A stretch of DNA of 33,756 nucleotides from Micromonospora sp. ATA32. Its GTDB lineage: Bacteria > Actinomycetota > Actinomycetes > Mycobacteriales > Micromonosporaceae. The translations under genes and the position numbers were made by a program. The stretch covers positions 1 to 33,756 of the forward strand of contig JAEVHO010000009.1 of NCBI GenBank assembly GCA_016802835.1. Reading direction: 5' to 3'. A model generated the notes under the pieces. That model searched no databases and was not told where the DNA came from. It saw nothing but the letters and a program-made list of their open reading frames with translations. How positions within the stretch are numbered: the first letter of the stretch is position 1; each line of letters begins with the position of its first letter. Shown one piece after another: positions 8,046 to 16,573 of the stretch.

Positions 8046-8588
8046 CTACTGACAAAGATTCAGTGCCATAAACCTCTGAAGGTCACACATCCAGCCGACC
8101 ACGTAACGTGAATAGATGTCGATGATCACATACAGGTAGTGGTACGACCATTTCACCGAGCCGTGTAACTTCGTGATGTCCCAGGACCAGACCTGATTCG
8201 GTTGTGTGGCAAGCAGTTCCGGTTTCACCCGCGCCGGATGCACGGCCTGAGCGCGGCGTTCCCTGACCTCGCCGTGGGCGCGCAGGATCCGGTACATGCT
8301 CGACACCGAACACAAGTAGACGCCGTCGTCGAGCAGTTCGTGGTAGACCGCCGCGGGCGCCTTGTCGACGAAGTCGGGGCTGTTGAGCAACGCCCGCACG
8401 GTGTCACGCTCGACCGGGTCCAGGGCTCGTGGCGAAGGCCCCCGGTCCCGCTCGACCTTGACCGGTTTAGGTGATTTACGGTGCCGGCGGTAGTGGTTGG
8501 CCTGCGGCCGGCCGGTCGCCCGGCACGCCGCCCTGGTCCCGATCGACGGCTCCAGCTCCGCGATCGCGTCGTCAACCAGGCTGGTCAT
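8046..8588 (-). pseudogene. IS3-family OrfB transposase, C-terminally truncated
   Basis: The 180-residue frame starts at ATG 8588 ([20 protein letters not shown]) and shows the HTH_21-like region (VRALLNSPDFVDKAPAAVYHELLDDG, SSMYRILRAHGEVRERR). The integrase core follows, with the first Asp in VWSWDITKLHG and the second in YVIIDIYSRYVVGWM. At that point the family sequence ends, and the frame runs into CDLQRFMALNLCQ and a stop. The Glu of the DDE triad and about 100 residues are missing, so it cannot be active. The start overlaps the orfA stop by four bases. Confidence 0.88.
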
Positions 8589-9057
8589 GTGGTGGGCTCG
8601 CTCCCGGTCGGCGGGCTGTCGGTCGCGAGTCGACCCAGCAGCGCGGAAAGTTTTCCCTGCACGTCGATCACCGTCCTGGCCTTGCCCAGGTCCGATTCCA
8701 GACGCTCGACCCGCACACGCAGCCGGGCAATCTCCTTATCCCGCCCATCGGCGGCAGGCCGGCCCACCGGCTTGGCCAGGGCCTGCGTCACGCCCCGATC
8801 ACGTTGGGACTTCCACGCCGCCACCAGGGACGTGTACAGGCCTTCCCGGCGCAGCAACGCGCCCTTGCCGGCCTTGTCCAGGGAGCAGTACTCGTTCAAG
8901 ATCCGCGCCTTGTACGCCGCGGAATACGTCCGCGACCGGGCCTTCGCAGGCACCTCAGGATCAAACGCCTCATTGATCGAACTCACAGGGGTGGAACTCC
9001 TAGCTCGCCCTCAAACCAAAATTACTGATGTTGCCCTTACCTCTCAAGATCTTGACA
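8050..9057 (-). mobile_element. IS3-family element with internal deletion
   Basis: OrfA and the first part of OrfB of an IS3-family element lie on the minus strand. The outer sequences are related inverted ends: TGACAAAGATTCAG from 8050 on the plus strand, and TGTCAAGATCTTGAG read inward on the minus strand from 9057. OrfB stops abruptly after its second catalytic Asp, 40 bases before the 8050 end, so most of its 3' half is missing. No clear 3-bp target duplication flanks the element (left CTAC, right CAGA), so the ends may be slightly misplaced or the copy rearranged. It is bordered on the right by a beheaded ABC-ATPase tail. Confidence 0.65.
8585..8986 (-). CDS. IS3-family OrfA, helix-turn-helix protein
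   Basis: The 133-residue product contains an HTH_Tnp region ([39 protein letters not shown]) and then a leucine-zipper-like helix ([22 protein letters not shown]), the normal layout of OrfA proteins that bind the element ends. GTG 8984-8986 starts it. In intact elements OrfA is joined to OrfB by ribosomal frameshifting. Here the two genes overlap by ATGA and OrfB is truncated, so only end-binding or inhibitor activity could remain. Confidence 0.85.
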   Translation of the reverse strand: MSSINEAFDPEVPAKARSRTYSAAYKARILNEYCSLDKAGKGALLRREGLYTSLVAAWKSQRDRGVTQALAKPVGRPAADGRDKEIARLRVRVERLESDLGKARTVIDVQGKLSALLGRLATDSPPTGSEPTT

Positions 9058-9060
9058 CAG

Positions 9061-9329
9061 AGGGGTCCCGCCCGCCGGCGATCAACGCCTCGATCATCGC
9101 GCGTCGATCGACCCATCGGTTGCAGGCCGCCCACGACGCGGACCGGGCCGTCGTGATGCACGACGGCCGGATCATCGAGCTGGGCACGCACGACGACGTG
9201 GTCGCGAGCGACGGCGCGTACGCGGTGCTGTGGCACACCTGGCAAGGCGAGGAGAACCGGTCTGCGGAACAGGACTCGCCTGTCGACATCGGGAGCAGTA
9301 GCATTGGATTAAGCCAGGGAGGGGATTCA
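9061..9329 (+). pseudogene. C-terminal remnant of an ABC exporter ATPase
   Basis: The in-frame stretch STHRLQAAHDADRAVVMHDG, then RIIELGTHDDVVASDGAYAV and LWHTWQGEE, is the H-loop and end of an ABC-type exporter nucleotide-binding domain (usual form AHRL...ADRI.VL..GRI.E.GTH..L). Walker A, signature and Walker B are absent: the left side is cut at the IS3 end. No stop separates it from the next gene, and the frame runs into the TPR protein, whose own ATG at 9330 has a good GGAGGGGA site. Its position at the head of the RiPP operon suggests it belonged to the peptide exporter. The exact left limit is uncertain. Confidence 0.75.
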
Positions 9330-10295
9330 ATGTTCACCCCGGACCAGCTCGGCTTGGATGACCCCGCTGAGTACGTCGCAGCGGAACGTCGCTATGCGCA
9401 TGCCGCTTCACAGCGCCGGGCTGCTCGGGATTCCGGCGGTGAGGGCCGGACACTGCTCGCCGTGGCGTGGGCGGTCGAGAAGCAGGGCCGTGGGCCCGAG
9501 GCACTCGAGTACGCGCAAACGGCGCGGCTCCTTCTCCGGGACGCTGGTGATCTCAAATTCTTCGCGGAGTGTTGCCATTCCATTGGGGTGTGGCGGTTCC
9601 ACCACTTCGATTCCGATCCACCGGTCGAGGATTTCCGCCAAGCGGTCGAAGCCCGGCTTGCCATTCCGGACTTGATGGCGGCGGCCCAGTCGTGGCACAA
9701 CCTGGGATTCGTCCAACTTGTCGCCGGTCGTCCGGTCGACGCCGCTTTCGCATACGAGCGCGCGACCGACCTTCTGGACGAGGTACGGGGGGGCTCCGAG
9801 ACGTCTAGCGCTTTTCGCCAACTCGGGTTCGTCTACTCGCACCAGGCGTATGCCGCCGCGCGATACGGATTGGCGGCCGACGCGCTGCGGGCGACGACGA
9901 AATATTTCGAGCACGTCAAGCAGACCGGCGCGCACCGGGAACCGGTGTACGCCTACCTCGCCCCCGGAATCGCTCTGGCGGCAGCTCCCGAGATCCCTGA
10001 GGAAGAGGCGAGCGCACTCGAGGCGCTCGCGGACATCCAGCCTGACGCGGAGACATGGCTGCGCGTGGCTTTGGGCAAAGCTAGCGATGCCATGACGTCA
10101 CACGTCGAGACGGGAACCGGGCGCCACGCGTACCTCGGCGCTCATCTGCTCGCCCTCGTGGAACTGGCCCGCTGGTGCTATGCCGCCGACCATCGGGACG
10201 AGGCGGACCAGCTCATGGCGCAGGCCTTGAGCTTGGCTCGGGCGCGGGGATGGCACGGCGAAGCGTCACGCATCGACCGCCGCAGAGAAAGGTAG
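9330..10295 (+). CDS. TPR-repeat protein at head of RiPP operon
   Basis: The 321-residue protein is all-helical with tetratricopeptide-like units. Examples are AVAWAVEKQGRGPEALEYAQ, CCHSIGVWRF, AAQSWHNLGFVQLVAGRPVD with AAFAYERATDLLDEV, QAYAAARYGLAADALRATTK and LARWCYAADHRDEADQLMAQ. No DNA-binding or enzymatic motif is seen, so it is probably a scaffold or sensor. The start ATG 9330 follows GGAGGGGA. Two bases separate its stop from the amidohydrolase start, so it is the first complete gene of the five-gene plus-strand operon. Its role in peptide production, regulation or immunity is not known. Confidence 0.8.
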   Translation: MFTPDQLGLDDPAEYVAAERRYAHAASQRRAARDSGGEGRTLLAVAWAVEKQGRGPEALEYAQTARLLLRDAGDLKFFAECCHSIGVWRFHHFDSDPPVEDFRQAVEARLAIPDLMAAAQSWHNLGFVQLVAGRPVDAAFAYERATDLLDEVRGGSETSSAFRQLGFVYSHQAYAAARYGLAADALRATTKYFEHVKQTGAHREPVYAYLAPGIALAAAPEIPEEEASALEALADIQPDAETWLRVALGKASDAMTSHVETGTGRHAYLGAHLLALVELARWCYAADHRDEADQLMAQALSLARARGWHGEASRIDRRRER

Positions 10296-10297
10296 CC

Positions 10298-11527
10298 GTG
10301 CCCACCACCGCGTTCACCATCACCGGCTGCACGATCGTCAACCCTGACTCTGGCATCGCTGTCCCCGGCTCATTGTCGGTGAGCGGCGGACTGGTCGGTA
10401 CGCCACCCGGCTCCGAGCAAGCCATTTTGGATGGGACCGGGCTGTTCGCAATTCCCGGCTTGATCGACATGCACGTTCACGCGACTAGCGACCCCCATGG
10501 CCGAACCGCGTCGACTTGGTCGGAGATCTCGACGACGACCATGACGCTCTCCGCCGTCGACAATCTTGCGACCGCGCTTAACAACGGCGTCACTACAGTC
10601 CGGGATCTTGGCGCTCCGCGAGATGTCGGGTACGGCATTCGCGCCGCTTGGTCCCGGGATCTGTTCGTCGGCGCCCGGCCTTTCGTCGCCGGGCCGGCCA
10701 TCACCGCAGTCGGCGGGCACGGCTCCTGGCTCGGCGTCGAATCCGAAGGCCCGGCCTCTATCGGCGCCCTGGTCCGGCGTAATGCGGCCAGCGGCTCGGA
10801 CGTGATCAAGCTGATGATGCGCAGTGCCGCCCGCCGTATGGAACTGCGGCCGGAAGAGCTCAGGGAAGCGGTCGCCGAAGCGCATTGGCTGGACATTCCG
10901 GTGGCCGTTCACGCAAACTTCTCGGAACGGTCGATCGACGTGGCCGTGCAGGCCGGCTGCGACACTCTCGAACACGGGTTCGTCATATCCGACGCCACCG
11001 CCGACGCGATGTCGAAGCAGGGTACGGCCCTTTGTTCCACGTCGGTGGCGCTCCATTCGATCGTCGAGCAGCCGCAGCGTTGGATCCGGCAGGGTGGCAA
11101 AGAGTTGGTGGACCGGGCGGTGCAGCAGTTCCCGGAGGCTCGCCGCAGTTTCGAGCGCGCCCTGGGGGCCGGTGTCACTGTTATTGCGGGCACCGATGCC
11201 GGGGTCAGCGGTGTGGCCTTCGACGCGTTGCCCCGCGAGCTGAAGACGATGGTCGAGTGGGGGGCCACTCCTCAGCAGGCGCTCGTGGCCGCGACCAGCG
11301 CAGCCGCCCAGGCGCTGCGGCACCCGGAGCTGGGAACTCTGCAGCCCGGCACACCGGCCGACATCGTCCTGCTGCGGGCCAACCCGCTCACCGACATCTC
11401 CGCGTGCGCCGCCGTGGAGGCGGTGATCCAGCGCGGTCGCGTGATCCGGCTCGACTCGCCGTCGCGGCTCTACGGGCTTGAGATGTACCCGGCCCCGGGT
11501 ACGGTGCTTCCCCCGAGGACCCGATGA
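10298..11527 (+). CDS. Amidohydrolase-superfamily enzyme in RiPP locus
   Basis: The 409-residue protein has the metal-dependent amidohydrolase pattern. It has a beta-sandwich start (FTITGCTIVNPDSGIAVPGS), then GLIDMHVHATSD (HxH metal ligands), NGVTTVRDLGAP, DVIKLMM with the metal-bridging Lys, IPVAVHANFSERSI (His), CDTLEHGF (His) and GVTVIAGTDAGVSG (Asp). All classical ligands are present, so it should be active; closest in style to imidazolonepropionase/prolidase-like members. In a RiPP setting it could remove part of the leader or hydrolyse an amidine or amide, as the bottromycin amidohydrolase does. That role is inferred from context only. GTG 10298 follows AGAAAGG. The stop overlaps the next ATG (ATGA). 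Confidence 0.9.
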   Translation: MPTTAFTITGCTIVNPDSGIAVPGSLSVSGGLVGTPPGSEQAILDGTGLFAIPGLIDMHVHATSDPHGRTASTWSEISTTTMTLSAVDNLATALNNGVTTVRDLGAPRDVGYGIRAAWSRDLFVGARPFVAGPAITAVGGHGSWLGVESEGPASIGALVRRNAASGSDVIKLMMRSAARRMELRPEELREAVAEAHWLDIPVAVHANFSERSIDVAVQAGCDTLEHGFVISDATADAMSKQGTALCSTSVALHSIVEQPQRWIRQGGKELVDRAVQQFPEARRSFERALGAGVTVIAGTDAGVSGVAFDALPRELKTMVEWGATPQQALVAATSAAAQALRHPELGTLQPGTPADIVLLRANPLTDISACAAVEAVIQRGRVIRLDSPSRLYGLEMYPAPGTVLPPRTR

Positions 11528-12819
11528 GACGCTGGGTTCCGGCTCCTGGTTGGAGCGTCGCCTTGGACGACAACGGGCTCGCGCTGACCCGTAGCGGGCT
11601 CACAATCGTGATCCGTGTGCCTCAGAAGACCGGACGCGAAGTGCTGGCCCACGTCAATGGGGACTCCGATGGCCTGTCGCTCGCCGGCCGTCGCGTCTTG
11701 ACCAATCTCGATCAACATGGCGTCCTCACCACGGAGGTCGTTCACGACCAGCAGGTAATCGCTCGACACGAGCCTGGCATCCGCAGCGTCGGCCGCGGAT
11801 CCGAATCCGGGTGGGTTCGTCCAGTTCGAACGCAGCCGGCAACGCACCTCCGTTTCGGGCCCGATGGGCCCGAGCTGGCCGGCAGCCTTTCCGGGGACCG
11901 GGTCATCCTCACCTCTACTTGGGCCGTCGAGTTCGCCGCTCGCCTGATTGCGCGGGCCGGCCACGATTCCGACGGCGATTTGGAAAGCGAGTTGCTCTGC
12001 CTTATGAGCCGGGCCAGCCTCCTCATCACCGATGCGCCGGACCGCGCCTGCGATACCTGGGAGTTTCACGACTCGGTCTTTCACGCGGCGACGCGGTTGG
12101 ACACCAGCTTCGGGGACTACGGCGCCAAGATCGAACCCGCACCTTTCGTACCCGACGTTGCAGTTCCCCGGCCCGCCACGGACAAGCGCCTAATACTCAA
12201 CCACGACGAGCGCGCCGCTAAGGGCTTGACGCTGCGCGACGCAATCTCGGCCCGGTCGACGGTGCGCGACCACGGCGGTGCCCCCATCGGGCGAGCCGAG
12301 CTGAGCGCCCTCTTCGACGCATCGCTTCGCGTTCGCAAGCTGGAACGCACCGCGACGAACGAGCGGGCGTGGCGTGCGATCCCGACTGGCGGCGCACTTT
12401 CCGGGCTGTCTGCGGTCGTCATCGCCGGTGCCGTCAGCGACCTCGCGCGGGGAGCGTACGAGTACGACGCCGTGAGCCACGACCTCGCTCCAGCCTCAGG
12501 ACCGTCCCCGGCGATCGACCGATGGTTCGGCCTGGCTCAGCGGCTGACCGGAATCCCCAGCGCCGCAATCCAGGCGATGATCCTCTTCACTCTGGACTAC
12601 GGTCGCCCCGCTCATTCCTACGGCTCGATTGTGTACGCCAGCACGCTCAAGGAAGTCGGCGCGGCACTCGAAGCCATGGCACTGGTGAGTGTCGATCTAG
12701 GGCTCTCGTTCTGCCCGATGGGCGGGGGCTTCGGCACGACCGCCGGACTGGGAAAAGGTATCCGCTCGGCTGCCGTGGTGGGCGAGGCGGTTATCGGACG
12801 GCCGGATGGTGCGCCGTGA
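11524..12819 (+). CDS. SagB-type FMN dehydrogenase (azole-forming oxidoreductase family)
   Basis: This is the most complete of the SagB-like proteins here (431 residues). The N-terminal 180 residues are a diverged nitroreductase or winged-helix-like half (RRVLTNLDQHGVLTTEV). The C-terminal half has the hallmarks of FMN-dependent thiazoline/oxazoline dehydrogenases: LTLRDAISARSTVRDHGG (phosphate-binding RSxR type), WRAIPTGGALSGLSAVVIAG, ARGAYEYDAVSHDL, IVYASTLKEVGAALEAMALV and GLSFCPMGGG near the end. Family members oxidise azolines made by YcaO enzymes to azoles. It is translationally coupled to its neighbours by four-base overlaps at both ends. Confidence 0.88.
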   Translation: MRRWVPAPGWSVALDDNGLALTRSGLTIVIRVPQKTGREVLAHVNGDSDGLSLAGRRVLTNLDQHGVLTTEVVHDQQVIARHEPGIRSVGRGSESGWVRPVRTQPATHLRFGPDGPELAGSLSGDRVILTSTWAVEFAARLIARAGHDSDGDLESELLCLMSRASLLITDAPDRACDTWEFHDSVFHAATRLDTSFGDYGAKIEPAPFVPDVAVPRPATDKRLILNHDERAAKGLTLRDAISARSTVRDHGGAPIGRAELSALFDASLRVRKLERTATNERAWRAIPTGGALSGLSAVVIAGAVSDLARGAYEYDAVSHDLAPASGPSPAIDRWFGLAQRLTGIPSAAIQAMILFTLDYGRPAHSYGSIVYASTLKEVGAALEAMALVSVDLGLSFCPMGGGFGTTAGLGKGIRSAAVVGEAVIGRPDGAP

Positions 12820-13595
12820 ACCAGGCCGTTCAGTTCGTCTACGAGCGCGGCACCTGGGTCGCGTACCTCGGCACGGACCACGCCCGGTCAACCGTCGCCC
12901 CCGCCACGCTGGCGCAATATCTGGTAGGAAGGACTCCCGGACCGGAAGCGGTCGGTCCTGCGCCCTACGACCGGGCCGCCTGGACTGCACGCGGGTGGAG
13001 CGCCGCCTACGACTTCGCCGTGTCGCTACACAACTCGACCGAGCCTGTCGCCTCCGTTCGCCTGATTGAAGATCCGGCCTGCTCGGGGGTGCCGCGCGGC
13101 ATCGAGGAGCACTATCCGCCGGCACCGACCGCCCCGCCCCTGAGCCGGTACAGCCTTCTGACGGTCTTGGACACGGCCCGGCTGGGCGAGGCGCCGTGGC
13201 CCATCGAGACCGCCGTCGCTGTCATCTCCGTCGACGACATGATCCCCGGCTGGTACCGGTGGGACGGCCGGCCCTGGCCGAACGCCGAGCCGCTACCCGA
13301 CGCGACGGCATTCGAGCGGATCGCCCCGGTGGCGTTCGGGCGGGCCGGGTACGACGTGCAAGCACTCGTCATCATCGCGGCCATCGACCCTCGGCTCGCG
13401 GCGTTACGGTCCCGCGCCTACGCACGCCTGCTTGTGACCGGCGGTGCGGTGCTCAGCCGTCTGGAAGGCGCGGCTAGCGATGCCGGTCTGTCCAGCCGCG
13501 GCAACTACGCGGTAGACCGCTCGATCGGCGCACGGCTCGGCGTCGCGGCGGACAGTGTGCTGCCGGTCGGCGCGGTCGCCCTGGGGTCACGGTGA
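12816..13595 (+). CDS. Diverged nitroreductase/SagB-fold protein
   Basis: The 259-residue product lacks the Arg-rich FMN phosphate motif at its start. It keeps the second half of a SagB-type domain: IETAVAVISVDDMIPGWYRW, YDVQALVIIAAIDPRLAALR, SRAYARLLVTGGAVLSRLEGAA and the closing VAADSVLPVGAVALG. FMN binding is therefore doubtful; it may be a non-catalytic partner that forms a heterodimer with a complete SagB protein, or a peptide-binding subunit. GTG 12816 overlaps the previous stop, and its own stop overlaps the next GTG, so it is made together with its neighbours. Assignment rests on overall pattern and needs structure prediction. Confidence 0.72.
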   Translation: MNQAVQFVYERGTWVAYLGTDHARSTVAPATLAQYLVGRTPGPEAVGPAPYDRAAWTARGWSAAYDFAVSLHNSTEPVASVRLIEDPACSGVPRGIEEHYPPAPTAPPLSRYSLLTVLDTARLGEAPWPIETAVAVISVDDMIPGWYRWDGRPWPNAEPLPDATAFERIAPVAFGRAGYDVQALVIIAAIDPRLAALRSRAYARLLVTGGAVLSRLEGAASDAGLSSRGNYAVDRSIGARLGVAADSVLPVGAVALGSR

Positions 13596-14461
13596 CCGAT
13601 CGGCCGCCCCGTCTGACCTGGGCTCCGGGGACAACCATCACGTCGGACAACGGAGCCGGCGTTCGTCTGTCGGTTCCGTCCCTCGGCCGGGCCTGGCGCA
13701 TGGACAGGGCAGGGCTGGCGCGGATCGTACGCTGGGTGGCGGAGTCCTCGGGGCCGACGCCCGGCGTCATTCTGCAGCTGGTGCGAGCCGGTGTCCTGGT
13801 CTCGGGCAAGGCGCCGACAGATGAGCGGTGGGATCCGGTCCGGCGTTTCCACGAGTGGGCCAATCACGAGATCTACCTCGACGGTTCCGATCCCACGGGC
13901 GCTTCCCGGAAGGCTGCGGTGGCCCAGTTCAGTGCGGACGACATCGACACGATGCGCAACCCGGACGCCGAGGGCGGCAGCGAAGCGGTGCTCGCGGCCG
14001 ACCTGGCAGAGGTCGTGTGGGCAGCGTCGCTGCGGATGCGGGCGAATCGCGTACGAGTCAGCGAGGCCACCGACGCACGGGGCCTGCTCTTCAGCTACGG
14101 CGCCGCTCACGACCTGATCGTGGTCGATCAGTATTCCCACCGTGCGCCGGTGGCCTGGGTCGATCTCGGTCGCTTCGGCTACGGCCGACCTCTCGCAGCA
14201 GACCCGGCCACCCTCCTGAGAGATGTTGGAAGCAGAGGGATCGCCGTGGTGGGCCGATTCGAGCGCTATCAGCGCCGCTACCGTCACGAGAAGGCCATGC
14301 GTGGCTTCTTGATTGACGGCGGACGTGTCCTCGGGGAGGTCGCTCGGGCTGTGGCCACCCGGTATGGCTCGGCCATGGTGAGCGACACTCCGTTACCTCC
14401 CGGCAAGGCTGAGCTGGACCCGAGTGAGATCCTCGTCGTCGGCATAGTGGCGGTTCGCTGA
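13592..14461 (+). CDS. Second diverged nitroreductase-fold protein
   Basis: The 289-residue product shows a weak nitroreductase pattern in its second half (LLFSYGAAHDLIVVDQYSHR, GIAVVGRFERYQRRYRHEKA and the following RGFLIDGGRVLGEVARAVAT helix), ending SEILVVGIVAVR. The first half (RAWRMDRAGLARIVRWVAES, LQLVRAGVLVSGKAP) looks like a winged-helix segment, similar to the N-terminal domains of other SagB-like proteins. The RSxR FMN motif is not visible. It is the last gene of the plus-strand operon, and its stop lies 8 bases from the end of the converging YcaO gene. It may be a partner subunit; no reaction can be assigned. Confidence 0.65.
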   Translation: MTDRPPRLTWAPGTTITSDNGAGVRLSVPSLGRAWRMDRAGLARIVRWVAESSGPTPGVILQLVRAGVLVSGKAPTDERWDPVRRFHEWANHEIYLDGSDPTGASRKAAVAQFSADDIDTMRNPDAEGGSEAVLAADLAEVVWAASLRMRANRVRVSEATDARGLLFSYGAAHDLIVVDQYSHRAPVAWVDLGRFGYGRPLAADPATLLRDVGSRGIAVVGRFERYQRRYRHEKAMRGFLIDGGRVLGEVARAVATRYGSAMVSDTPLPPGKAELDPSEILVVGIVAVR

Positions 14462-14469
14462 CCAGGTCC

Positions 14470-15651
14470 TCAGACGAAGGGGTGCGGCACGACTGCGCCG
14501 GCGGAGGTCCGCTCCACGAAGGCGTCGACCGCTGCTTGGAAGCGCGGTGCGACGAGGAACGGGAACTCGTTGATCTGCAGGTGGAGGAAGCTCGGCACGA
14601 CTGCGCGGGCCACCACTACTCCGGAGGCCCATGGCGGGGTGATGTCCGCGTAGGCCCAGTCGTACCCGTGATCGTTGAGATAGTCTCCCACCCACGCGAC
14701 GGGCGACTGATCGGGAGCGTCCTGCTCGGCAGCCATCCCGCGGCCGTTGTCGATGAAGTAGTCGTCGATGTGGGGGCGACCGTAGTGGGCCCACCACAGC
14801 GTGCGCTGGTTGATGGACGTGGGAATCCGTTCCACCGGCGTGCCGCGCCGCATCAGCCGCCAGCCGAGATGGAACACGTGGACGGCTTCGAGCGCGGCCG
14901 CCCGGACCGCGTCCTCGAGGCGGAGACCCGCCCCGGATCCGAATCCGGCCTGCGGGAGATCTTCGCGGTTACCGGAAACCGCGGCGATGGCCACGTGGGT
15001 TCCCGGTACGTCCGAGGGAATGACGCCGACGCGCAGCTGGGCGCCGGTACCAAGTATTGAGACGACGTCGGCCGCTCCGTACCGCGCCGGATCCAAGACG
15101 CCGGCCGGAGTGCCGTTATACACGGTTGAGGCGACGGCGTGACGCTCGACCACTTCCAGCAACGCCCGGCCTAGCGCCGTCTCCCGATCGGCGCCGCAGG
15201 CGGTGCCGATCGACGTCATGGGCTTCGGCCGCAGCGCGTCGGCGTCCCCGAGCCGTCGCCGGGCGAGGTCGAACGGCACCAGCCGCTCACTCCGGGGCGA
15301 CTGCATCGGGGTCCAGGTCGTCTGGGTGTGCTCGTCCCAGTCGAAGATCGCCAGTCGGGGGCTTTCCGCTCGCTGCTTCGCGCTGAACGTCGCCCGGTCG
15401 TCGAGCCGAATCACCGTGGAACCCAGGTCGACGGCCCGGCCGCGAATCTGCTCGAGCGGGGTCTCGTACAGTGCGGACCGCTCGACCGCCTCGCCCAGCG
15501 CCCGCACCCCGGCGGCCTGCGGGTCGACGTCCCATGCAACGCCGAGGACATCGTCGTCGGCTTCCACCACGGAGCCGTAGATACCTTGAAACGGGCTGCG
15601 GAAGCGGAGGTAGTTCCAGTCGTCCCGGGTGGCGCTTATGGCAAGGCTCAT
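14470..15651 (-). CDS. YcaO-domain protein (azoline-forming cyclodehydratase type)
   Basis: The 393-residue protein matches YcaO/SagD enzymes, which use ATP to activate a peptide backbone amide so that Cys, Ser or Thr side chains can close azoline rings. Visible motifs include DPQAAGVRALGEAVERSALY, SIGTACGADRETALGRALLE with VVERHA, LEDAVRAAALEAVHVFH, GVVVARAVVPSFLHL and a C-terminal PHPFV. The Glu-rich helices bind ATP/Mg in known members. ATG 15651 overlaps the stop of the upstream SagB-like gene. It is the only YcaO gene in the window, and no ThiF/E1-like partner is present. The substrate is most likely the precursor encoded at 17712-17882. Confidence 0.92.
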   Translation of the reverse strand: MSLAISATRDDWNYLRFRSPFQGIYGSVVEADDDVLGVAWDVDPQAAGVRALGEAVERSALYETPLEQIRGRAVDLGSTVIRLDDRATFSAKQRAESPRLAIFDWDEHTQTTWTPMQSPRSERLVPFDLARRRLGDADALRPKPMTSIGTACGADRETALGRALLEVVERHAVASTVYNGTPAGVLDPARYGAADVVSILGTGAQLRVGVIPSDVPGTHVAIAAVSGNREDLPQAGFGSGAGLRLEDAVRAAALEAVHVFHLGWRLMRRGTPVERIPTSINQRTLWWAHYGRPHIDDYFIDNGRGMAAEQDAPDQSPVAWVGDYLNDHGYDWAYADITPPWASGVVVARAVVPSFLHLQINEFPFLVAPRFQAAVDAFVERTSAGAVVPHPFV

Positions 15652-16571
15652 GACTCTCCGGCGCCTGCCCGGGCAGGCTTCCGTGGGCCGAGGGTGATGG
15701 TGTAGATGGGTGCTTCGCGCGGCGGCAGCCCGAGCATGTCGCAGAGTACCTTGTCGTTGGTCGCCGGGGTGATCAGGCAGCCGGCACCGTGCGCTTCGCT
15801 CGCCAGAATCAGCCACTGCGCGATCCGGCCGACCTCGATGTACAGCTCACGCAAGGCCCGCTCGTACGGGAATCGCCGTTGCCGTACCGGGAAGTCCGCA
15901 ATCAGCACCAAGGTGGCGCTAGCGGTCTTCGCTGCCTGCATGCCGCACATCAGGTCGGACATGGCCTGACGCAACTCCGCCGGACGAGCCAGGGCCGCCA
16001 CCTCGTTCCTCAGGTCGAGGTTCCAAACCCCCGGCGTCAAGCCGTCGATGCCGTAGACGATGGCCGCGGACTTGAGGCCGGCCCGGAAGCCGCCGGAGTC
16101 GGTAGTGCCGCCCAGCAATACGACGAAGTCGTGGAGAATCCGCGCGAAGGCCGCTTGGTCGAGCCCCTTCGGGTCGTACGAGCGCACCGTCCGGCGGTGG
16201 ATCAGCACCTCCCCGACGGTCCGCTCGGACGCTGGAGTGATGCCGACCAACTTTCCCCAGCGCCAGCCCGGCGTGGTGGTCTCGGTGACCAGTTCCTCCG
16301 CGAGCTCTTCTCCGTCGACTTCGGACCAGTCGCCCTCGGACCAGTCGAAATACTCGAGGCTAGGCCGCCAGCCCTTTGACACCCAGTCGGCTCGGACGGG
16401 GTTCGACTGACCAGGTTCGCTGGTGACCAGGCTCCCGATCACGGCCGAGCCACTGGCGATCTGCTCGGCCAGGGTCGCCGCACTGACGGTCTCGGCCACG
16501 CGCAGTTCGGAATCCTCCAGCCGCGCGGAGCCGGCCTCGGGGCGGATCACCAGCATCGGGGACCACTGCAT
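15648..16571 (-). CDS. SagB-type nitroreductase/dehydrogenase
   Basis: The 307-residue product contains a compact SagB-like domain. It has VGEVLIHRRTVRSYDPKGLD (FMN phosphate-binding RRTxRSY motif), GGFRAGLKSAAIVYGIDGLT, VWNLDLRNEVAALARP, ASATLVLIADFPVRQRRFPY followed by ERALRELYIEVGRIAQWLIL, and a late GAGCLITPATNDKVL, all in the order of azoline dehydrogenases. Its N-terminal 130 residues are acidic and unassigned. ATG 16571 begins two bases after the upstream stop; a GTG at 16577 that overlaps that stop (GTGA) is an equally reasonable start. The stop overlaps the YcaO start. It should be FMN-dependent and act on the same peptide as the YcaO enzyme. Confidence 0.88.
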   Translation of the reverse strand: MQWSPMLVIRPEAGSARLEDSELRVAETVSAATLAEQIASGSAVIGSLVTSEPGQSNPVRADWVSKGWRPSLEYFDWSEGDWSEVDGEELAEELVTETTTPGWRWGKLVGITPASERTVGEVLIHRRTVRSYDPKGLDQAAFARILHDFVVLLGGTTDSGGFRAGLKSAAIVYGIDGLTPGVWNLDLRNEVAALARPAELRQAMSDLMCGMQAAKTASATLVLIADFPVRQRRFPYERALRELYIEVGRIAQWLILASEAHGAGCLITPATNDKVLCDMLGLPPREAPIYTITLGPRKPARAGAGES

Positions 16572-16573
16572 GG

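Noticed and set aside
8481-9329. A long plus-strand frame leading into the TPR gene as one protein
   Set aside because: Its left part is antisense to the IS3 genes; the TPR gene has its own ATG with a strong ribosome binding site.
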